Source: DATARH01 sp050246595
GTDB taxonomy: Bacteria; Pseudomonadota; Alphaproteobacteria; ATCC43930; CGMCC-115725
Direction of reading: 5' to 3'
Assembly: GCA_050246595.1 (NCBI GenBank)
Contig: JBFWVT010000026.1
Coordinates: 1-63,036 of the forward strand
Length of the DNA stretch: 63,036 nt
The first letter of the stretch is position 1. Each line of letters opens with the position of its first letter. This document shows, piece after piece, positions 26,121 to 34,151 of the stretch. The notes under the pieces were generated by a model. The model was given only the letters and a program-made list of their open reading frames with translations, was not told where the DNA came from and did no database searches. The translations under genes were made by a program, and so were the position numbers.

Positions 26121-27476
26121 TCAGCCGTGGCCGGAACGGCGCAACAGCTCCGGCAACTCCGCAACACTCGCCCATTCCTCGACTCGGTCGATGGCGCGCT
26201 CGACCTCGCGGATGCCGGAATCGGTCAGCACGGTGCCGGCGAGTTCGCGGAACTTGGCGCGGATCTCCGCCTCCGAGAACGGCTCGATGAAATCGCCGCG
26301 ATGGCTGTCGCTTGCATGCGTCGCCTGCCGTCCGTCGGTCAGCGTCACTGTGACCCGCGCCGGCCGCAGTCGCGGCGCCAGCGCGGTCATCGCCGGGTCC
26401 TCGCTGATATGCACCCGCGAGCGCAGCCCTGCGATAACCGGATCGCGCAACGCGGTATCGTCGAGATGGGAAAAACCGGCGCCGCCGCGCACGACCATCG
26501 CCGCCGCGGCATGCGGGAGGGAGTATTTCGAGGCAAAATAGTTTGGCGGGTCCGCGTTGCGCATTACCGAGGCGAAGCGATAGGTCGCGACTTCGATCCG
26601 CTCGACCTGCTCCGGGTGGGGGCGTAGCCCGGCGAGCGCCGCCGCGAGGCAATCGAGCGCCGGGTGGATCGGGTTGCAGCACGCATAAAGACGGAAGTAG
26701 TTGCGGGTGATCTCCCACCTTGTGCCCAGTTCGTCGAGCATGCCGTCCGGGGTGAAACCGCCGCCGACCATCTGCCCGAGCGCTTCCTCGACGGCGTCCT
26801 CCTGCGCCTCGAACCCGGCCAGCGCCAGTTCGGGGGCGAGCGCGCCGGCATAACCGCTCATCCCGCCGGCGACGTTCAGCGCGGTCGCGCCGGCCACGAC
26901 ATTCGTATAGCTCGGGGTCAGCAGCAGCACCGTCGCGATACGCATCGCGCCACTGATCCCGGCGGCGTCGAGGCCGCGCAATTTCGCCCCGGAAGCCGCC
27001 GCGGCGAGCAATGACACCTGCCCGTTCTGATGCGCCAGCGGGCGCGGCGTAAACCCGGCCGCGAGCCGGCCGACGACATCGTATCCGACAATAAAGGCGG
27101 CCAGCATCTCGCGCCCGCTGCTGCCGCTCTGCTCGCCGACCGCGAGCACCGCCGGCAATACCTGCATCGCAGCCTGTCCGGAAACAAGCCGCAGCCCTTC
27201 GCACAGCTCGATCGAGCGCCCGGCGATGCCGTTGAGCAGCGCCGCCGTTCGGGGATCATTGCGAGGCCAGCCCCGCGCATAGACCGTCGCGCCGGTTCCC
27301 GCACCGGTCCCGAGACGCTCGCGCAACCCGGCAACTTCCGGCCGCTCGCCGCCGGCGAGGATCACCCCGAGCGTATCGAGCAGCACCAGTCTTGCATGCG
27401 CCCGCACCTTCTCCGGAATGTCCTCGCAACGGGTCTGCGCGACAAACCGCGCCAGTTCCTCCACTTCCCAGCCCAT
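26121..27476 (-). CDS. MmgE/PrpD family protein
   Basis: A 451-residue protein of the 2-methylcitrate dehydratase/cis-aconitate decarboxylase fold. Recognisable segments: LVLLDTLGVILAGGERPEV, PDGMLDELGTRWEITRNYFRLYACCNPIHPALD, and TVTLTDGRQATHASDSHRGDF. The start at 27476 is preceded by GGGGAGGAGG; upstream in-frame residues are not family-like. It converges on recJ with 3 nt between the stops. The real substrate of such stand-alone PrpD-like proteins is usually unknown. Confidence 0.88.
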   Translation of the reverse strand: MGWEVEELARFVAQTRCEDIPEKVRAHARLVLLDTLGVILAGGERPEVAGLRERLGTGAGTGATVYARGWPRNDPRTAALLNGIAGRSIELCEGLRLVSGQAAMQVLPAVLAVGEQSGSSGREMLAAFIVGYDVVGRLAAGFTPRPLAHQNGQVSLLAAAASGAKLRGLDAAGISGAMRIATVLLLTPSYTNVVAGATALNVAGGMSGYAGALAPELALAGFEAQEDAVEEALGQMVGGGFTPDGMLDELGTRWEITRNYFRLYACCNPIHPALDCLAAALAGLRPHPEQVERIEVATYRFASVMRNADPPNYFASKYSLPHAAAAMVVRGGAGFSHLDDTALRDPVIAGLRSRVHISEDPAMTALAPRLRPARVTVTLTDGRQATHASDSHRGDFIEPFSEAEIRAKFRELAGTVLTDSGIREVERAIDRVEEWASVAELPELLRRSGHG

Positions 27477-27571
27477 GCCGCCCTCCTCCCCTGATGCCGT
27501 GCATACCATAGGGCAGGGAGGCGATCGGCGCCACACAAGGGCTGGCGGGCAGACACCCTCGGCGGTCGCGC

Positions 27572-27817
27572 CTAACGGGCGATATCGCTTTCAAGGGCCG
27601 CGTCGGCCCGGACCTCGTCGGCATAGACATGCGGCAGGCGATCGGGGCGTGCGCGTATGCCGGTGACATGCGCGCGTATGTCACGGCCCGCCATCTCGAA
27701 CAAGATCTCTTGATGCGGCGCGAGCCGCGGCCCCGCATACTCGATTTCGACGACCCCGACGTTGCGATGCTGGCCGAGCGGCCGGGCGCGCAGGTATAAT
27801 TCGACCTTGCTGATCAT
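27572..27817 (-). CDS. Small conserved-looking hypothetical protein
   Basis: An 81-residue protein (MISKVELYLRARPLGQHRNV...) with GGGAGGGAG at normal spacing before the ATG at 27817, which supports real translation. No signal peptide or membrane segment is seen; it has a beta-rich look. It lies 58 nt after the rlmH stop on the same strand and may belong to the rplU-rlmH transcript. I do not recognise the family. Confidence 0.6.
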   Translation of the reverse strand: MISKVELYLRARPLGQHRNVGVVEIEYAGPRLAPHQEILFEMAGRDIRAHVTGIRARPDRLPHVYADEVRADAALESDIAR

Positions 27818-27875
27818 TGTCCGCTCCCTCCCGTATGAAACGGCCTGGCGGCGGCGAGGTTCAGCACCAGTTGCT

Positions 27876-28334
27876 TCAGTCCCGATGGTACGGATGACCG
27901 GCGACGATCTGCTGTGCCCGGTATAGCTGTTCGAGCAGCATGCCGCGCACCAGCAGGTGAGGCCAGGTCATCTTTCCGAGCGAGAGCATCGCGTCGGCGC
28001 GCTCGATAATTGCGGTCCCGAGCCCGCCGGCGCCGCCAATTGCGAAGGTGACGGCGCTGTTGCCGGTATCGCGCCAGAACGCCAGGCGGTTGGCCAGTTC
28101 GACGCTGCTCCATGCCGCGCCGCGTTCGTCGAGCGCGACCAGCCGGGACCCTTGCGGCAGCGCGGCGAGGAGCAGTTCGGCTTCGCGCGTTTTCAGTTCG
28201 GCGGCGGGCAGACGCCGTTTTTCCTCGACTTCGACAAGCGTCGGGGGCGGCAGGATGCGCCCGGCATACAGCGCCTGAAGCTCATGGAGCGGCCCACGGC
28301 GCAGTCGCCCGACGGCAAGGATGTAGAGGCGGAT
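27876..28334 (-). CDS. rlmH: 23S rRNA pseudouridine-1915 N3-methyltransferase RlmH
   Basis: SPOUT methyltransferase that modifies pseudouridine 1915 in helix 69 of 23S rRNA. The frame reads RLYILAVGRLRRGPLHEL at the N-terminus, then ALDERGAAWSSVELANRL, the SAM knot FAIGGAGGLG, and the C-terminus LLEQLYRAQQIVAGHPYHRD, all typical. The codon where the family starts (MRLYILAVGR) is ATC at 28334-28332; no ATG, GTG or TTG is in frame nearby upstream. About 152 residues, normal length. A rare ATC start or a one-base change is possible. Ends the ribosome/proline/NAD block. Confidence 0.85.
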   Translation of the reverse strand: MRLYILAVGRLRRGPLHELQALYAGRILPPPTLVEVEEKRRLPAAELKTREAELLLAALPQGSRLVALDERGAAWSSVELANRLAFWRDTGNSAVTFAIGGAGGLGTAIIERADAMLSLGKMTWPHLLVRGMLLEQLYRAQQIVAGHPYHRD

Positions 28335-28344
28335 CGGCGACCGC

Positions 28345-28779
28345 CTATTGCAGCACCGCCGCCGGCTCGGCCCCGGGCAGATCGGCAGGCAGATCGGCAG
28401 GCAGATCGGCGCCCCACATCTTTTCGAGATTGTAGTAGGTACGGATCTCCGGCCGGAAAATATGCACGATCACGTCGCCGGCGTCGATCAGCACCCAATC
28501 GCCCTGCGCCTTGCCCTCGATCGGCAGCGGGCGCGGCAGGGCCTGTTCCAGATGATCGGTCAGCGCCGCCACCTGCCGGGCCGAGCGCCCGGTCGCGACG
28601 ACCATGTAATCCGCGATCGTCGATTTCCCGGCGAGATCGATCGTTACGATTTCCTCAGCCTTGCCGTCTTCAAGCACCTCGATGATGCGGCGCAGCTTCT
28701 CGGGGGCGGCAAGCCGCTCGCGGCGGCCCGATGTGCGGGGGATGGAGGCGAGGGTGGCGACAGCGGTCGTTTCAGGCAT
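28345..28779 (-). CDS. rsfS: Ribosomal silencing factor RsfS
   Basis: RsfS binds ribosomal protein uL14 (L14) and keeps the 50S subunit from joining 30S in starvation. The body is a standard RsfS: LRRIIEVLEDGKAEEIVTIDLAGKSTIADYMVVATGRSARQV, then GDWVLIDAGDVIVHIFRPEIRTYYNLEKMW. The tail has a short repeat, DLPADLPADLPGA, coded by three near-identical 12-bp units. The ATG at 28779 has AGGAG about 15 nt upstream, which is far. The frame is continuous with nadD upstream without a stop. rlmH follows after 10 nt. Confidence 0.92.
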   Translation of the reverse strand: MPETTAVATLASIPRTSGRRERLAAPEKLRRIIEVLEDGKAEEIVTIDLAGKSTIADYMVVATGRSARQVAALTDHLEQALPRPLPIEGKAQGDWVLIDAGDVIVHIFRPEIRTYYNLEKMWGADLPADLPADLPGAEPAAVLQ

Positions 28780-29388
28780 CGCGTCTGGTCTTTTCTCCTG
28801 CGGGATCAGGGACAAGCGGGCGGCCCGGATTTGCGTGGCCGATCGCGGGTCGAGACGGGTATGGAAAAACACCCAGGCCGGCGGGGTCATCTCGGCCAGA
28901 AGCCGCGCCGCCGTGACCGGTACGCGCGCACCGGCGAAGCGATGCGCCGCAACCCCGGCCAGCGCCTTTCTGGAACTGCCGGGCCGGGCGAAAACGGCGA
29001 TCGGGACGGTGCGAAAGATGTCTTGCCAACAACGCCAATATGGGATCTGCGCGAGGTTGTCGCTACCCATCAACCAGACAAATCGGGTACGCGGAAACCG
29101 CCGCCGCAGCGCCTTGAGCGTGTCGGCGGTATAGGTGGTCGGGCCGAGCCGCGCCTCGATATCGGTCACCCGAACCCGGCGGTCGGCGGCGGCGATTTCG
29201 GCGGCATAGCGCAGGCGCTCGGCGAACGGCGCCATCCCGGCCGAGGGCTTCAGCGGGTTCTGCGGCGACACCAGCCACCAGATTTCGTCGAGATCCAAGC
29301 GCTGAAGCGCCAGACGGCTGATATGCAGGTGCCCGCCATGCGCCGGGTTGAAGGACCCGCCGAGCAGGCCGACGCGGCGCCCCCTCAA
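28780..29388 (-). CDS. nadD: Nicotinate-nucleotide adenylyltransferase, in frame with rsfS
   Basis: Adenylates nicotinate mononucleotide in NAD synthesis. The nucleotidyl-transferase motif GGSFNPAHGGH is near the N-terminus, followed by WWLVSPQNPLK, FVWLMGSDNLAQ and the end motif RSATQIR (in place of ISxTxxR). No stop codon lies between this region and the rsfS ATG at 28779, so the whole open frame 28345-29388 may give one NadD-RsfS polypeptide of 347 residues. The best start is TTG at 29388 (in-frame GCG TTG AGG GGG CGC); the ATG at 29396 is out of frame. The upstream region is a GC-rich repeat. Confidence 0.85.
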
Positions 29389-29403
29389 CGCCCCATGAAC
29401 ACC

Positions 29404-29570
29404 CCCTCTCCGCCCCTGGGAGCGGAGAGGGTCGGGGTGAGAGCCTGCCCCGGACTTGATCCGGGGTGGGGGATTCCGGAGAGATTGCCGGGGGCCCACC
29501 TCCCCCTCCCCATCGCTGCGCGACGGGTTCCCGCCCTCTCCCCCCTTCGGGCGGAGAGGGCGTTTCGATT
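29404..29570. repeat. GC-rich palindromic intergenic repeat
   Basis: Between nadD and proA. It holds three hairpins: CCCTCTCCGC/GCGGAGAGGG (29404-29431), CCCCGGA/TCCGGGG (about 29448-29467), and CGCCCTCTCC/GGAGAGGGCG (about 29533-29562). The tail TCGGGGTGAGAG after the first hairpin is shared with the copies near 39858 and 43170. Confidence 0.75.
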
Positions 29571-29582
29571 CGGCGACTCCGT

Positions 29583-30893
29583 TCAGGGCCGCACCTGCCC
29601 GTTGCCGCGAACGAGGTATTTGTAGGTGGTCAGCTCGGCGGCGCCGACCGGGCCGCGCGGAGGCAGGCGCTGCGTCGAGATGCCGATTTCGGCGCCCATG
29701 CCGAACTCGCCGCCATCGGCGAATTGCGTCGAGGCGTTGACCAGCACGATCGCGCTGTCGACTTCGCGCAGAAAGCGCTCGGCGACCGCATTGTCCTCGG
29801 TCACGATAGCGTCGGTGTGGTGCGAGCCGTAGCGCTCGATATGCGCGATCGCCTCCGCCGGCCCGTCGACAACGCGCACCGCGAGGATCGCGTCGAGATA
29901 CTCGGTGCGCCAATCCTCCTCGCTGGCGGGCGCGGCGGCGGGATCGATCGCAAGCACTTCCGGGTCGCCGCGCAGCTCGCAGCCGGCTTCGCGCAGATCG
30001 GCCAAGATCGGCGGCAGGATCGTGCCGGCGACGGTGCGATCGACCAGCAGCGTCTCGGTCGCGCCGCAGATCGACACCCGCCGCATCTTGGCATTGAGTG
30101 TAATCGCGCGCGCCTTCGCTGGGTCGGCCGCTTCGTGAATGTAGGTGTGGCACAACCCTTCGAGATGGGCGATGACCGGGATGCGGCTCTCGCGTTGCAC
30201 CCGCTCGATCAGCGAGGCGCCGCCGCGCGGCACGATGATATCGATGACGCCGCTCATCGTCAGCATCATGCCGACCGCCGCGCGGTCGCGGGTCGGCACG
30301 AGCTGGATCGCGTCCTCCGGCAGTCCGGCCGCGCACAGCCCGTCGCGCAATGCCGCCACCAGCGCGCGCGCGGAATGAAAACTCTCGGAACCGCCGCGCA
30401 GGATCGCCGCATTGCCGGATTTGACCGCGAGACCGCCGGCATCGGCCGTCACATTCGGGCGGCTCTCGTAGATGATCCCGATGACCCCGAGCGGCACGCT
30501 GACCCGCGCGATTCTGAGACCGTTCGGCCGCGTCCATTCGGCCAAGGTGCGCCCCACCGGATCGGGCAGCGCGGCGATGTCTTCGAGCCCCTTTGCGACG
30601 GCGTCGAGCCGCTTTGGGTCGAGCGCGAGACGGTCGAGCAGCGCCGACCCGATGCCGCCTTCCCGCGCCGCTTCAAGGTCGTCGGCGTTCGCCGCCAGGA
30701 TTTCATTGGCTCGCGCGCGTATCGCGGCCGCCCCCCGCCGCAGCGCCTCGGCGCGCGCCTCGGCCGAGGCTAAACCCAGCGCCGATGCGGCGTCGCGCGC
30801 GCGTCGTCCGATCGCGGCCATTACCGCGGCAAGCTCGCCGCCCGCGGTCTGTTCGCGAACCCGTGTCTCGGTCATTTGTCGGTGGGAGGTCAT
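29583..30893 (-). CDS. proA: Gamma-glutamyl phosphate reductase
   Basis: Second step of proline synthesis: reduces glutamyl-5-phosphate with NADPH. 436 residues; the catalytic cysteine is C248 in EGLCHTYI, with PLGVIGIIYESRPNVTADAGGL and VPRGGASLI as family signatures. The ATG at 30893 overlaps the proB stop by 4 nt; an ATG at 30875 (MTETR) is also possible. It is the downstream partner of proB. Confidence 0.95.
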   Translation of the reverse strand: MTSHRQMTETRVREQTAGGELAAVMAAIGRRARDAASALGLASAEARAEALRRGAAAIRARANEILAANADDLEAAREGGIGSALLDRLALDPKRLDAVAKGLEDIAALPDPVGRTLAEWTRPNGLRIARVSVPLGVIGIIYESRPNVTADAGGLAVKSGNAAILRGGSESFHSARALVAALRDGLCAAGLPEDAIQLVPTRDRAAVGMMLTMSGVIDIIVPRGGASLIERVQRESRIPVIAHLEGLCHTYIHEAADPAKARAITLNAKMRRVSICGATETLLVDRTVAGTILPPILADLREAGCELRGDPEVLAIDPAAAPASEEDWRTEYLDAILAVRVVDGPAEAIAHIERYGSHHTDAIVTEDNAVAERFLREVDSAIVLVNASTQFADGGEFGMGAEIGISTQRLPPRGPVGAAELTTYKYLVRGNGQVRP

Positions 30894-32218
30894 CGCCGGT
30901 CGGTCACCACCAGATCGTCGCGGTGAATGATTTCGTCGCGGCCACGGTAGCCGAGAACCGCCTCGATTTCATCGCTCTTATGTCCGGCGATCAAGCGGAT
31001 ATCGGCGCTCGAATAAGCCGACAGCCCGCGCGCGATCTCGCTTCCCGCGCGGCTGCGCACGATCACGCAATCGCCGCGCTCGAAGGCGCCCTCGGCCACG
31101 ACGACACCGGCCGGCAGCAGGCTTTTCCCCTGGCGCAGCGCCCGCATGGCGCCGTCATCGACCACCAGCGTGCCGGCCGGATTGACCGCGCCGGCGATCC
31201 ACGCCTTGCGCGCCGAACGCGGCTCGCCGCCCGGCAGAAACAAGGTCGCGCGCGCCCCGGCCTCGATCGCCGCGAGCGGGCTGCTGCCGGCGTGATCCCC
31301 GCGCGGATCCCCCTCGGCGATCAGCATCGCGCAGCCGGCCTGCATCGCGATCCGCGCCGCCGCCAGTTTTGTGACCATGCCGCCGGAGCTGTAGCCGGGC
31401 GGCGCCGCGCCGGCCATCGCGGCAATCTCGGAGCTGATCTCGCGCACCAGCGGGACATGCCGCGCCCGCGGATCGCGCCGCGGATCGGACGTATAAAGCC
31501 CGTCGATATCGGACAGCAGCACCAGCATGTCGGCGCTGGTCATCTGCGCCACCCGGGCCGCGAGCCGGTCGTTGTCGCCGAAGCGGATCTCGGCGGTGGC
31601 GATTGTGTCGTTCTCATTGACGATCGGCACCGCGCCCAAGGTCAGCAACTGCGCGAAGGTCGCGCGCGCGTTCAGGTGCCGGCGCCGCGCCTCGGTGTCG
31701 TCCGGGGTCAACAGGATTTGCGCGACCGTGATCCGGTGCCTTGCCAAAGCCTCCTGATAGGCGTGCGCCAGCCGGATCTGTCCGGTGGCGGCGGCGGCCT
31801 GCTTTTCCTCAAGCCGCAACACGCGGCCGCGCAGACCGAGATGCCGACGCCCGATCGAAATCGCGCCCGAGGTCACGATGACGACATCCTGCCCGCGCCC
31901 GCGGCAGCGCGCGACATCGGCGACAAGCAAGTCGAGCCAGGGGCGACGGATCGCGCCGTCCTCATTCACAAGCAGCGCCGAGCCGATCTTAACGACGAGC
32001 CGTTTCGCCCTGGTCAATGCGGCCGCCGGATCAATCTCTGCGGTTGACCTCTCGGGGGAAGCAGGTGCCGCAATACCCCCACCCCTGCCCCCCCCTGCCA
32101 GCGGGGGAGGGAGTGACTCGCCACGACTGCTAATCCCCTCCCCCGCCAGCGGGGGAGGGTCAGGGTGGGGGTACACCGCAGGCAAGGCGCCGCCGGGTCG
32201 CGTGTCGTCCGAACTCAT
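30890..32218 (-). CDS. proB: Glutamate 5-kinase with repeat-encoded N-terminal extension
   Basis: Phosphorylates glutamate at the start of proline synthesis. The amino-acid kinase domain begins at about residue 71 (AKRLVVKIGSALLV) and runs to about 325, with VNENDTIAT and FGDNDRLAA; a PUA domain fills about 340-442. E. coli ProB starts directly with the kinase domain, so about 70 residues are extra here. Residues 17-49, rich in Pro and Gly, are the translation of a GC palindromic repeat at 32072-32173. The ATG at 32218 overlaps the obgE stop, which favours this start, but a later start inside the extension cannot be excluded. Confidence 0.93.
   Translation of the reverse strand: MSSDDTRPGGALPAVYPHPDPPPLAGEGISSRGESLPPPLAGGGRGGGIAAPASPERSTAEIDPAAALTRAKRLVVKIGSALLVNEDGAIRRPWLDLLVADVARCRGRGQDVVIVTSGAISIGRRHLGLRGRVLRLEEKQAAAATGQIRLAHAYQEALARHRITVAQILLTPDDTEARRRHLNARATFAQLLTLGAVPIVNENDTIATAEIRFGDNDRLAARVAQMTSADMLVLLSDIDGLYTSDPRRDPRARHVPLVREISSEIAAMAGAAPPGYSSGGMVTKLAAARIAMQAGCAMLIAEGDPRGDHAGSSPLAAIEAGARATLFLPGGEPRSARKAWIAGAVNPAGTLVVDDGAMRALRQGKSLLPAGVVVAEGAFERGDCVIVRSRAGSEIARGLSAYSSADIRLIAGHKSDEIEAVLGYRGRDEIIHRDDLVVTDRR
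32072..32173. repeat. GC-rich palindromic repeat inside the proB coding region
   Basis: Outer arms TACCCCCACCC (32074-32084) and GGGTGGGGGTA (32163-32173) enclose an 11-bp hairpin, CCCTCCCCCGC/GCGGGGGAGGG (32136-32146, 32149-32159). Elsewhere in the window related repeats are intergenic; this copy is read through in frame by proB. Confidence 0.75.
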
Positions 32219-33252
32219 TCCGCCCCGACCAGCTCGCCGTCTTCAGCCCCGGCGCGGGACTCCCGGATGGCGGCAAAGAGCGTTCCGACCAGTTCCGGCA
32301 AACCGGCGCCGCCGACCCCTGATACGGCCAGCACCGGCGCCGCAGACCGCGCCGCGGCAGCCAGCGCGCGGCATTTCTCCACCACCTCGGCCGAGTCCAT
32401 CGCGTCGATCTTGTTGAGCCCGATCACTTCCGGCTTGTCGGCGAGACCGTGGCCGTAATCCTCCAGCTCCCGCCGGATCGTGCGGTACGCGCCGACCACA
32501 TCCGCCTCGGTGCCGTCGATCAGATGCAGGATCGCGGCGCAGCGCTCGACGTGACCGAGAAACCTCGTACCAAGACCGGCGCCCTCGCTCGCTCCTTCGA
32601 TCAGCCCCGGCAAATCGGCGAGCACGAATTCGGTTTCATCATCGATCCGCACGACCCCGAGCTGCGGGTGCAATGTCGTGAACGGGTAGTCGGCGATCTT
32701 CGGCCTGGCATGCGACAGGCGCGACAGCAGGGTCGACTTGCCGGCGTTCGGCAATCCGACCAAGCCGGCGTCGGCGATCAGCTTGAGACGCAGCCACACC
32801 CACATTTCTTGTCCGGGCCAGCCCGGATCGGCGCGGCGCGGCGCCCGGTTGGTCGAACTCTTGTAATGCGCGTTGCCGAAGCCGCCGTCACCGCCGCGCA
32901 GCAGCACGACGCGCTGTCCCGGCCGCGTCAGATCGGCGAGCACGGTTTCCCTGTCGTCGTCAAGCACCTGGGTTCCGACCGGCACGCGCAGCACGAGGTC
33001 GCGACCGTTCGCGCCGGTGCGGTTGGCGCCGGCGCCGCCGCGGCCGTTCTGGGCCCGGAAATGCTGGCTGTAGCGATAGTCGATCAGCGTGTTCAGATTG
33101 TCCGCGGCCTCGAGGACGATATCGCCGCCCTTGCCGCCGTCGCCGCCGTCAGGCCCGCCGAACTCGATGAATTTCTCGCGGCGGAAACTCATCGCGCCGC
33201 GGCCGCCATCGCCGCTTTTCAGATAGATTTTGCACTGATCAAGGAATTTCAT
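32215..33252 (-). CDS. obgE: GTPase ObgE/CgtA
   Basis: Ribosome-associated GTPase needed for 50S assembly and stringent control. The glycine-rich Obg domain covers residues 1-158 (GGPDGGDGGKGGDIV), and the G domain has GLPNAGKST (166-174), DLPG (213-216) and NKID (280-283). 345 residues; the start at 33252 (MKFLDQCKIY) matches the family; the longer frame from 33303 overlaps the terminator. The acidic or variable C-terminal tail is short. proB begins within its stop codon. Confidence 0.95.
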   Translation of the reverse strand: MKFLDQCKIYLKSGDGGRGAMSFRREKFIEFGGPDGGDGGKGGDIVLEAADNLNTLIDYRYSQHFRAQNGRGGAGANRTGANGRDLVLRVPVGTQVLDDDRETVLADLTRPGQRVVLLRGGDGGFGNAHYKSSTNRAPRRADPGWPGQEMWVWLRLKLIADAGLVGLPNAGKSTLLSRLSHARPKIADYPFTTLHPQLGVVRIDDETEFVLADLPGLIEGASEGAGLGTRFLGHVERCAAILHLIDGTEADVVGAYRTIRRELEDYGHGLADKPEVIGLNKIDAMDSAEVVEKCRALAAAARSAAPVLAVSGVGGAGLPELVGTLFAAIRESRAGAEDGELVGAE

Positions 33253-33296
33253 CTTGGCTTCGTTGCCCGTTCGCAACGCGTCAAAAGAGGTGCCAG

Positions 33297-33327
33297 AAAA
33301 CAAAAGGGGAGCGGCGGACCGCTCCCC
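33297..33327 (-). terminator. Rho-independent terminator between rpmA and obgE
   Basis: On the minus strand GGGGAGCGG-tccg-CCGCTCCCC (33327 to 33306) is followed by TTTTGTTTT (33305-33297): a 9-bp GC stem, 4-nt loop and U-rich tract. It sits after the rpmA stop (33355) and before the obgE start (33252), and can end or attenuate the rplU-rpmA transcript so that obgE-proBA are expressed at a lower level. Confidence 0.85.
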
Positions 33328-33354
33328 TCCGGAATCCCCTGTATCGGGAAGCGG

Positions 33355-33627
33355 CTATTCGGCGGCTTCCGCCGGGCGCGGCACCACCGAGATGAACTTG
33401 CGCCCGCCGATACCCTCGTGAAATTTCACATGGCCGGCTTCGAGCGCAAACAGCGTGTGGTCGCGGCCCATCCCAACCCGCTCGCCGGGATGGAACCTGG
33501 TGCCGCGCTGCCGCACGATGATGTTGCCGGGGACGACGATCTCGCCGCCGAACTTCTTGACGCCGAGCCGCCTGCCGGCGCTGTCGCGGCCGTTGCGCGA
33601 GGAGCCGCCCGCCTTCTTGTGTGCCAT
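33355..33627 (-). CDS. rpmA: 50S ribosomal protein L27
   Basis: Ribosomal protein bL27, near the peptidyl-transferase centre. 90 residues, beginning MAHKKAGGSSRNGRDS with the usual flexible basic N-terminus, and GGEIVVPGNIIVRQRGT and VGMGRDHTLFALEAG in the body. A GAGG-rich ribosome binding site precedes the start. It follows rplU by 27 nt and is followed by a strong terminator. Confidence 0.97.
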   Translation of the reverse strand: MAHKKAGGSSRNGRDSAGRRLGVKKFGGEIVVPGNIIVRQRGTRFHPGERVGMGRDHTLFALEAGHVKFHEGIGGRKFISVVPRPAEAAE

Positions 33628-33654
33628 CTCGAACCTCCTGGACCGCTCCTGGGC

Positions 33655-33972
33655 CTAACCGCCGGCGCGGATCTCGGTGATCCGCAGCACGGTCTGGTGC
33701 TGCCGGTGACCGTTCTTGCGACGATAATTCTGCCGCCGCTTTTTCTTGAACACGATAATCTTGTCGGCGCGGCGATGCTCGACCAGTTCGGCGCTGACCG
33801 AGGCGCCCGCGAGAAGCGGCGTGCCGGTCGATACATCGGCGCCGTCACCGACCATCAGCACCTCGCCAAGCTCGATCGTTGCGCCGGGTTCGCCGGCAAG
33901 CTTCTCGACCGCGATCAGATCGTCCTTGGCGACCTTGTACTGTTTGCCGCCGGTGCGGATCACTGCGAACAT
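33655..33972 (-). CDS. rplU: 50S ribosomal protein L21
   Basis: Ribosomal protein bL21, 105 residues. The start MFAVIRTGGKQYKV and the segment KIIVFKKKRRQNYRRKNGHRQ are diagnostic. The longer open frame to 34068 runs into the promoter, so the ATG at 33972 is correct. It is the first gene of the block ending in rlmH and is preceded by a near-consensus promoter with a leader of about 85-90 nt. Confidence 0.97.
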   Translation of the reverse strand: MFAVIRTGGKQYKVAKDDLIAVEKLAGEPGATIELGEVLMVGDGADVSTGTPLLAGASVSAELVEHRRADKIIVFKKKRRQNYRRKNGHRQHQTVLRITEIRAGG

Positions 33973-34066
33973 GACGGAACCGATATCGGTTGATGCGCCC
34001 GCCGCGGCAAGCCCGACGCGGCGCAAATTTGACACAACGGGCGGGCGGCCCGTCCGGGAGCCGCGC

Positions 34067-34094
34067 ACTATAGGCCCGCGCCCTGCTCTGTCAA
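34067..34094 (-). promoter_or_regulatory. Sigma-70-type promoter of the rplU operon
   Basis: On the minus strand TTGACA (34094-34089), a 16-bp spacer, then TATAGT (34072-34067), about 95 bp before the rplU start. The -35 is a perfect consensus match and the -10 differs at one position. It is the clearest promoter in the window and fits a highly expressed ribosomal operon. Confidence 0.75.
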
Positions 34095-34151
34095 TGTGTG
34101 TCGGGCTGCGAGCGCGGCCGGACGGCTTGTGATGCGGCTATGCCTCGGCGG

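Noticed and set aside
28365..28410. Twelve-bp repeats in the rsfS 3' end as a regulatory element
   Set aside because: They only code for the short DLPADLPADLP tail and show no pairing or binding-site pattern.
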